Assembly: GCA_965659285.1 (NCBI GenBank)
Contig: CBFHWB010000017.1
Span: 1 to 36,329, forward strand
Source: UBA8108 sp965659285
GTDB taxonomy: Bacteria > Planctomycetota > UBA8108
Direction: 5' to 3'
Length of the DNA: 36,329 nucleotides
Shown: piece by piece, positions 31,329 through 36,329 of the stretch
Layout: each line of letters opens with the position of its first letter
How positions within the stretch are numbered: position 1 is the first letter of the stretch
Position numbers and translations under genes: made by a program
Notes under the pieces: model-generated
What the model was told of the DNA's origin: nothing
Database searches by the model: none
Seen by the model: only the letters and a program-made list of their open reading frames with translations

Positions 31329-32312
31329 TCAGCAGTTGCTGTAGGACTCGCAGAGAAGTCCATCGTCTTCCCCCTCAGGATCGGGAGCGCAGCCGTTGCC
31401 AAGCAGGCCGGCCTCAGGGAGCGCATCGCCGCCGCCAAAGAGAAAGGTCAGGATGTTGATCCCATCGCTCAGTCCCAGGGTGCCGTTATTGTCGGCATCG
31501 GCGGCATCCATACATCCCGGAGCGGGACCGCCGAGAAACATCCAGGTCAGGAAGTTGATCGCATCGGTCACCTCAAGGGCACCGCTGTCGTTCACATCTC
31601 CGCGCAGGAAACCTGTAAAAGGAACTTCCAGCTTGCCGTGAACGAGTGTGGATGGCGCCCCTCCGCCGCCCCCGACCTCGATCTGGATACCCACCGCGGG
31701 GCTGTCAGGAACCGGACGCAGCTCGTCTGCGACAAACCTGACCATCGTTCCTCCCGGAGGAATCTCACCAACACGATAGGTAAGCCTGGCGAGCGAATTG
31801 AATCTCTCGACCTCGAGATGCGCCGGCGCGACAAAGGAAAGGACGACAGCGGAAATAAATCCAACCTCGGATCCCTGCTCCGACCCGACAACCTCTGAAT
31901 AATTGTAGAATGGCGCAACCGCGCGATCGGCCGCATCTGTACCACAGATAAAACCCTCGAGATCATCGGTGCAATCACCCTCAAGCAGCGTCAAGACCGC
32001 GGGATCATGCCGCAGGCCATAGCTCCAGCTCGTGACGCCCTCCGAACGCGTATCGAGAAATACCGTGGCCGAAAGATCCTGCCCCGCCCCCTCAACAACC
32101 AGCACGGCTTCGTTGTTCTCGTCCCACCTGAAGACCAGGCTGTCGGGTACACAGGTGTTGTCACCTTCACAGAAGGTCTCGACATTATCCTGGGCATCGA
32201 GCGGCGCGCAAACACCGGCAATCACCAGGAGAAGAAGAAAAGACAAGCTCCTGCAGGGCGATGCCGCCGCGCAGGCAAACTGGAACAATGGGGGAGTTTT
32301 TTGTGACTTCAT
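31329..32312 (-). CDS. Secreted protein with C-terminal dockerin-like module and Cys-pair tail
   Basis: A 327-residue secreted protein starting at ATG 32312 (six codons after a TTG alternative). The signal peptide is RSLSFLLLLVIAGVCAPLDA. Residues about 45-230 are a beta-rich domain (SLVFRWDENNEAVLVVEG, DLSATVFLDTRSEGVTSWSY, HLEVERFNSLARLTYRVGEI) resembling the cohesin-like or adhesion sandwich often seen in planctomycete secreted proteins; that is a structural impression. The C-terminal 93 residues hold two dockerin/EF-hand-like repeats, GDVNDSGALEVTDAINFLTW and DADNNGTLGLSDGINILTFL, each ending in FLxGG/LFGGG. A tail with paired cysteines (LLCESYSNC) follows. The same module ends the protein at 33250-34728. 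It converges with the SGNH hydrolase gene, with 30 bp between the stops. Confidence 0.82.
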   Translation of the reverse strand: MKSQKTPPLFQFACAAASPCRSLSFLLLLVIAGVCAPLDAQDNVETFCEGDNTCVPDSLVFRWDENNEAVLVVEGAGQDLSATVFLDTRSEGVTSWSYGLRHDPAVLTLLEGDCTDDLEGFICGTDAADRAVAPFYNYSEVVGSEQGSEVGFISAVVLSFVAPAHLEVERFNSLARLTYRVGEIPPGGTMVRFVADELRPVPDSPAVGIQIEVGGGGGAPSTLVHGKLEVPFTGFLRGDVNDSGALEVTDAINFLTWMFLGGPAPGCMDAADADNNGTLGLSDGINILTFLFGGGDALPEAGLLGNGCAPDPEGEDDGLLCESYSNC

Positions 32313-32529
32313 ACCTAATATTAACAGCAAACTGCGAGAATCGCATGAAAAGGCGATTCAGGCCGTTCCTGGCCATTTTAACTAAATTTTTTCGGACCTC
32401 ATTCGACTTGCCTGATTATAGCCTCAGAATATGAAAACCCCTCAAAAATGGTGTTGGTAATTTTCAGCGTTATCCCCTGACGCCGGGAAGATCGTTTTAG
32501 AGCAGTTTTGCAGCACAGGAGTGAAGAAT

Positions 32530-33231
32530 ATGCTGTTTCGAACAGTTGTTGGAGTATTGGCGGTCCCTTTTCTTTGTGGTTGTGTCTCTTACGAGGAATA
32601 CAGAGGCCTGAAGGATGATCTCTCCAGGTCGAAACGAAACACTAACGACATAATAACCCAGTACCAGCGCGACCTGCTCCACCGCCGGAAGTCGCAAAAG
32701 GAAGACTCTTCCCGTAACGAGGTGCTCCGGGCCGAGGTGACAGCCCTGAAAAACCAGCTGCTGCTCGATAACAAAAAAGAGGAGCCCGAGGCGCCTGGGA
32801 GCAGAAGCTTTGAAAAAGAAGATCTGCCCACGGGAGCGAAAATAGAATCGGGCGGTCTCAGCCTGGGCTCAGGCCTGTTGTTCCAGCCGGGCCAGGCCAG
32901 CCTGAAAAAACATCAGCTCGCCTCCCTCGACCAGGTGGGAAATCTTCTCAAAGGGAAATACGCCTCCTACGAGGTTCTCATCGAAGGCCACACCGACAAC
33001 CAGCCCCTCAGAAGCACCCGGCAGCTGTTTGAATACAACATCGCCCTCGGCACCGCGCGGGCCTCCAATGTGTTCAAGTACCTGAGCAAGCGCCACAGCA
33101 TTCCCGAAAAACGCTTCCAGGTCATGAGCTACGGCATGTCGCGGCCGCTCAACGAACAATCCGCCAGCACCGAGCAGGGCCGGCGCGAAAACCGGCGCGT
33201 CGTATTCCGCCTGAAGCGGCGCATCCACTAA
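32530..33231 (+). CDS. OmpA-family peptidoglycan-associated lipoprotein
   Basis: A 233-residue envelope protein. The ATG at 32530 lies eight bases after AGGAG (32517-32521); the GTG at 32521 overlaps that site and is unlikely. The signal peptide ends in a lipobox-like FLCGC, making Cys18 the likely lipidated residue. A charged coiled-coil segment follows (about 22-85: EEYRGLKDDLSRSKRNTNDI, then NEVLRAEVTALKNQLLLDNK). The OmpA/Pal C-terminal domain runs from about 100 to the end (GLLFQPGQASLKKHQLASLD, VLIEGHTDNQPL, NIALGTARASNVFKYL, FQVMSYGMSRP, RRENRRVVFRL), with the Asp and Arg used to bind diaminopimelate of peptidoglycan. It should tether the outer membrane or a complex to the cell wall. 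Confidence 0.93.
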   Translation: MLFRTVVGVLAVPFLCGCVSYEEYRGLKDDLSRSKRNTNDIITQYQRDLLHRRKSQKEDSSRNEVLRAEVTALKNQLLLDNKKEEPEAPGSRSFEKEDLPTGAKIESGGLSLGSGLLFQPGQASLKKHQLASLDQVGNLLKGKYASYEVLIEGHTDNQPLRSTRQLFEYNIALGTARASNVFKYLSKRHSIPEKRFQVMSYGMSRPLNEQSASTEQGRRENRRVVFRLKRRIH

Positions 33232-33249
33232 CGAGTGGAGGCGAAGGTC

Positions 33250-34728
33250 TCACTCGCAGACCGGCGAGCTCCGGACGCAGCCTATCGCATCCTCTGTTAT
33301 GTCTTCCCCGCAATCGCTGCCCGGGTAGCCCGGGCTCGTTGGCGAAGGAGGCTGCGGGACGACTCCGCCCGTAAACAGCCAGCTGAAAAGAATGATGGCA
33401 TCCGTGATCTCGATATTCCCGGTATCGTTCGCATCGGCGGAATCCATGCACGCCGGCTCAGCCCCGCCAGAGAACAGGTAAAGCAGCGGCACAACCCCAT
33501 CCGTCAGGTTGATCGCTCCATCGGAATTCGCATCTCCACGCACAAAACGCTCGCCGGACGGCTCCCGGCAGGGGACCGCGTCGGAACAATCGGAATCCGC
33601 GCAATCGATGGAGCCGTCGAGGTCATCATCTTCGCCGTTGCCGCAATCCTCAGGCGTTATCTCCACCCCCAGCCCGATGACCGTCCGGCAGACACTGTCC
33701 TCCGCCGCGTCATCACAACGCCGGGAGTCATCCGCCGACACCGTCACGTGGTACACGCCCTCATCCCGAAGGACGATACCGACCCTTCCCGGCGCCCGGG
33801 GGCCGATGACGAGCGGTTCGCCACCCTCTGCGGCAACCGTGATGGTCACCATCGGATTGTCGCCGCTATCATCCTCAGCCGTGATGGTCAGGTAATGAGA
33901 TGGGCCGAAACGGCTGCCGGTAGCCTCCACCTCCACGCCGGTGCAATGGGTGTCGGCGTAATCCGGATCGCCCTCTACCGGGCAGGGCGGCGGACCCTTG
34001 CCCTCGAACGACCCCACCCCATCATCCAGGATAGCGAAGATGTCATCCTCGGTCAGGACCTCGTCCCAGAGTCCCACGTCATCGAGTTCCCCCGCCCATC
34101 GGTACTGGTCTCCCCTGTCCCCGCCCCCGCCGATGTGAAGCGCCCGGGACACATCGGTAACCGGCGCGTAGCCCTGGTCCGTAGAGCTGGCCTCCAGCAT
34201 GCCGTTGATATAGAAGTTCTTCTCCTGGGTCTCGGCGTCGAACGAGATGGCCAGGTGCTGCCATTCTCCCTCTTCAACAGGAAGTCCCTGCAACGAATCC
34301 CAGCCGTCCATAGCGCTCTCGCCATCGCCCGTCCAGAATTGCCATATGTTGGCGGGATTGTTGTAGATGATGAACCCGTCGAGGTTCCCGCCGCCCGCGA
34401 CGATGCCATCGTAGCGGGTGGTGATGGGCGATCGGTGCCCGGCGCCGCCGACCGGTCTCGCCCAGAGGGTAATCGTAAAGCTCTCGGGGTTGAGCTCCGG
34501 AGCGAAGACGACACTGATCGCGCCGTTCTGGAAGCTTGCCGCGCCGTCGGTGTTGTCGTTCGCGCCAATAGCGCCATAGGTGACCCCGCCGGTCTCAAGG
34601 CCATCGAAACCTCCGACGATGTCCTCGCCTGAGTCATCCAGCGGCCAGTGAGCCACCAGGTCTGCGTGCAGCGGCGACAGAACAGCAAGCAGAAGGGGAA
34701 AAACGATAACCAGCGAAAGCCCGCGCAT
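33250..34728 (-). CDS. Secreted LamG-like protein with C-terminal dockerin-like module
   Basis: A 492-residue secreted protein; ATG 34728 is supported by a GGGAGGT site just upstream and opens the signal peptide MRGLSLVIVFPLLLAVLSPL. Residues about 23-230 are a LamG/concanavalin-like sandwich (LVAHWPLDDSGEDIVGGFDG, SFTITLWARPVGGAGHRSP, EWQHLAISFDAETQEKNFYI, RWAGELDDVGLWDEVLTEDD), the common planctomycete carbohydrate- or surface-binding type. An immunoglobulin-like segment follows (about 270-350), then an Asp-rich Ca-binding stretch with cysteines (CGNGEDDDLDGSIDCADSDC). The final 98 residues are a dockerin-like pair (GDANSDGAINLTDGVVPLLY, DANDTGNIEITDAIILFSWL) and a Cys-pair tail (CVRSSPVCE). 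It faces the OmpA lipoprotein gene, 18 bp between stops. Confidence 0.88.
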   Translation of the reverse strand: MRGLSLVIVFPLLLAVLSPLHADLVAHWPLDDSGEDIVGGFDGLETGGVTYGAIGANDNTDGAASFQNGAISVVFAPELNPESFTITLWARPVGGAGHRSPITTRYDGIVAGGGNLDGFIIYNNPANIWQFWTGDGESAMDGWDSLQGLPVEEGEWQHLAISFDAETQEKNFYINGMLEASSTDQGYAPVTDVSRALHIGGGGDRGDQYRWAGELDDVGLWDEVLTEDDIFAILDDGVGSFEGKGPPPCPVEGDPDYADTHCTGVEVEATGSRFGPSHYLTITAEDDSGDNPMVTITVAAEGGEPLVIGPRAPGRVGIVLRDEGVYHVTVSADDSRRCDDAAEDSVCRTVIGLGVEITPEDCGNGEDDDLDGSIDCADSDCSDAVPCREPSGERFVRGDANSDGAINLTDGVVPLLYLFSGGAEPACMDSADANDTGNIEITDAIILFSWLFTGGVVPQPPSPTSPGYPGSDCGEDITEDAIGCVRSSPVCE

Positions 34729-34880
34729 GAGACCTACCTCCCTTGACCCGTAAATTTGATCGACCCTGTCCCACCAGAGTACAGCAGGGGTAGACGGCAT
34801 GAAAGAATCAATCAACCGACCGGGAGATGAGCCGGAGGCAGGACCCTTCCCCGCCCATCATCCGCGCCTGGTCACGCCGA

Positions 34881-35527
34881 CTATTCCATCGTGGTGAAGT
34901 TATAGACGAACAGAATGTAGATACCGAGCGGGACACCCGGAGCGTAAGACCAGGGGGGCTCGACTCCCACGGATTTCAGCCACCATTGCCCGGCGGCGGC
35001 CAGGATCGCGCCCACGATGATGTTCTGCCTCACCTGCTTGCTTTTGGATTTGTAGCGCCGCTTTTTTTCTTTTTCTTCTTCGCCGCAGGATTCAGATGCC
35101 ACTGCTTCGCCTCCTCTTCAAGCTCTTCATCGGTTTTCCTGCCCTGCTCCTTTACCCAGGCTCTCCAGCTTCTCCGCAGCCTGTACAGCATGACCAACAT
35201 AGCAAAGCAACCCGCTCCGCAAACCCAAAAGAAGATGGCGACAAATGGCCTGTAAGGGTCTTCCGAGTCAGGGCTATCCGTCCCCGGGGGCCCTGCGAAG
35301 ATGGCGCAGCCTATAAAAATCAGGAGCATACCGAGTGCCGGCCAGCCCCGAACGCCACAGCCAAGCCGGGAGGAATGAGTCATGCTGGCGACGTTGATCA
35401 GCATCTCGCCTTCACACCGGTCGCACCTCGGAATCCCATCGTCACCCTGCCCATGCCATGAGGTATGCGCGCGGCACTTTCTACACCAGGGGAGCTTCTC
35501 ATCGGGCTTGAGGGGATTGTGTTTCAT
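34881..35527 (-). pseudogene. Zinc-ribbon membrane protein, copy 1, frameshifted in A-tract
   Basis: Same gene as copy 2, but the lysine-coding tract has seven A residues (T7 on the plus strand, 35062-35068) where copy 2 has eight. Reading from ATG 35527, translation passes the zinc-ribbon and the first two membrane helices. It then leaves frame after the Lys run and ends at 35030 with SGATNPKASR. The second half, in the other frame, is intact to the TAG at 34881 (KSKSKQVRQNIIVGAILAAA, then FVYNFTTME), so only one base separates this copy from a full protein. It may be a pseudogene, a split gene, a product of polymerase slippage on the A-tract, or a homopolymer sequencing error. The last gene of the array as transcribed. 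Confidence 0.8.
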
Positions 35528-35547
35528 ACGGAGCCTGGTCACGCCGA

Positions 35548-36195
35548 CTATTCCATCGTGGTGAAGTTATAGACGAACAGGATATAGATACCGAGCGGGA
35601 CACCCGGAGCGTAAGACCAGGGGGGCTCGACTCCCACGGATTTCAGCCACCATTGCCCGGCGGCGGCCAGGATCGCGCCCACGATGATGTTCTGCCTCAC
35701 CTGCTTGCTTTTGGATTTGAAGCGCCGCTTTTTTTTCTTTTTCTTCTTCGCCGCAGGATTCCGATGCCACTGCTTCGCCTCCTCTTCAAGCTCTTCATCG
35801 GTTTTCCCGCCCTGCTCCTTCACCCAGGCTCTCCAGCTTCTCCGCAGCCTGTACAGCATGACCAACATAGCAAAGCAACCCGCTCCGCAAACCCAAAAGA
35901 AGATGGCGACAAATGGCCTGTAAGGGTCTTCCGAGTCAGGGCTATCCGTCCCCGGGGGCCCTGCGAAGATGGCGCAGCCTATAAAAATCAGGAGCATACC
36001 GAGTGCCGGCCAGCCCCGAACGCCACAGCCAAGCCGGGAGGAATGAGTCATGCTGGCGACGTTGATCAGCATCTCGCCTTCACACCGGTCGCACCTCGGA
36101 ATCCCATCGTCACCCTGCCCATGCCATGAGGTATGCGCGCGGCACTTTCTACACCAGGGGAGCTTCTCATCGGGCTTGAGGGGATTGTGTTTCAT
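35548..36195 (-). CDS. Zinc-ribbon four-helix membrane protein, copy 2 (intact)
   Basis: A 215-residue protein of unknown family. The start is ATG 36195; a GTG five codons upstream overlaps the inter-copy spacer. Residues about 14-42 form a zinc ribbon with two CxxC pairs (WCRKCRAHTSWHG and PRCDRCEGE). Two membrane helices follow (PALGMLLIFIGCAIFAGPPG and FVAIFFWVCGAGCFAMLVML). A charged cytoplasmic linker comes next (KTDEELEEEAKQWHR, then a run of seven lysines), and then two further hydrophobic segments (IIVGAILAAAGQWWL and PLGIYILFVYNF). The adjacent copies lie only 20 bp from its start and end, so the array is probably one transcript. The role is unknown; a metal-binding head on a membrane anchor suggests an assembly or sensing role, as inference only. 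Confidence 0.75.
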   Translation of the reverse strand: MKHNPLKPDEKLPWCRKCRAHTSWHGQGDDGIPRCDRCEGEMLINVASMTHSSRLGCGVRGWPALGMLLIFIGCAIFAGPPGTDSPDSEDPYRPFVAIFFWVCGAGCFAMLVMLYRLRRSWRAWVKEQGGKTDEELEEEAKQWHRNPAAKKKKKKKRRFKSKSKQVRQNIIVGAILAAAGQWWLKSVGVEPPWSYAPGVPLGIYILFVYNFTTME

Positions 36196-36215
36196 ACGGA
36201 GCCTGGTCACGCCGA

Positions 36216-36329
36216 CTATTCCATCGTGGTGAAGTTATAGACGAACAGGATATAGATACCGAGCGGGACACCCGGAGCGTAAGACCAGGGGGGCTCGACT
36301 CCCACGGATTTCAGCCACCATTGCCCGGC
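36216..36329 (-). CDS. Zinc-ribbon membrane protein, copy 3 (partial, 3' end only)
   Basis: Only the last 37 codons and the TAG stop of a third copy are in the window. They encode the end of the third hydrophobic segment and the last membrane helix (GVPLGIYILFVYNFTTME), identical over this part to copy 2. Its 5' portion lies beyond the right edge, so its frame state at the A-tract is unknown. Confidence 0.85.
   Translation of the reverse strand, partial: AGQWWLKSVGVEPPWSYAPGVPLGIYILFVYNFTTME

Larger units (their letters stand above)
34866..36329 (-). repeat. Tandem array of a 668-bp unit, two full copies and a partial third
   Basis: Unit 1 is 34866-35532 (667 bp), unit 2 is 35533-36200 (668 bp), and unit 3 begins at 36201 and runs off the right edge. 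Homology begins at GCCTGGTCACGCCGACTATT in each copy. Units 1 and 2 differ by only a handful of substitutions (for example near 34917, 35053, 35094 and 35139 in unit 1) and one missing T in a homopolymer. The visible part of unit 3 matches unit 2. Each unit holds one complete gene plus its short spacer, so the array is a recent gene-level tandem duplication. Confidence 0.95.

Noticed and set aside
33235..34632. Plus-strand frame of 465 codons
   Set aside because: Antisense to the LamG/dockerin-like protein, which has a signal peptide, ribosome site and clear repeats.
31329..34728. Cellulosome components
   Set aside because: Dockerin-like repeats are present but no scaffoldin or typical cohesin array is in the window; such repeats are common in planctomycete secreted proteins.
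35055..35075. Programmed -1 frameshift site in copy 1
   Set aside because: The tract ends in A AAA AAG, but the zero frame reads AAA AAA AGC, so the heptamer is not in the required phase; polymerase slippage or mutation is likelier.

Overview
The window looks like a chromosomal segment of a Planctomycetota bacterium. The main evidence is a set of protein families largely confined to that phylum: giant secreted PVC-type c-type cytochromes with beta-propeller and HEAT regions, a PSCyt1-DUF1549-DUF1553 protein paired with a DUF1501 Tat-exported protein, and secreted proteins ending in a dockerin-like Ca-binding repeat pair. The DNA is GC-rich and genes are densely packed on both strands. Several starts are GTG or TTG, and many starts lack a strong Shine-Dalgarno sequence. 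I see no rRNA, tRNA, CRISPR array, insertion sequence or phage module.

Layout. Positions 1-5.8 kb: a truncated membrane-anchored AsmA-like protein (minus strand, running off the left edge); then an ECF sigma factor, a membrane anti-sigma-like protein and an exported helical DUF3106-like/EF-hand protein in one operon; then a secreted HEAT-repeat plus von Willebrand A protein. Positions 5.8-8.5 kb: an orphan intrinsic terminator, an unknown exported protein, a gamma-glutamylcyclotransferase-like protein and a short-chain dehydrogenase. Positions 8.5-10.9 kb: a methyl-cycle unit of S-adenosylhomocysteinase (ahcY) with an ArsR-methyltransferase fusion regulator of the SahR type and a 28-bp palindromic operator in front of it. 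Positions 10.9-19.3 kb: a GH88 unsaturated glucuronyl hydrolase divergent from three secreted PVC proteins (cytochrome/propeller, PSCyt1/DUF1553, DUF1501). This looks like a candidate locus for using a uronate-containing glycan.

Positions 19.3-22.7 kb: two unknown exported proteins with overlapping ATGA codons and a TIGR03364-like FAD oxidoreductase. Positions 22.7-26.2 kb: a looser, less GC-rich stretch with three minus-strand genes (one unknown, one LprI/DUF1311-like, one small ORF), a tandem repeat and a 77-nt three-helix hairpin. Positions 26.2-31.3 kb: proline dehydrogenase, a second giant cytochrome with two haem sites and an F5/8C-like domain, and a Tat-exported SGNH hydrolase. Positions 31.3-34.7 kb: two secreted proteins sharing a C-terminal dockerin-like module with a Cys-pair tail, flanking an OmpA-type lipoprotein. 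Positions 34.9 kb to the end: a tandem array of a 668-bp unit encoding a zinc-ribbon four-helix membrane protein, in which one copy is frameshifted in an A-tract and a third runs off the right edge.

The most unusual items are the near-identical tandem gene array with its homopolymer frameshift, the sandwich domain shared by two adjacent cytochrome proteins, the structured element at 25.55 kb and the orphan terminator at 5.9 kb. All family assignments were made by reading the sequence; no database search was run.
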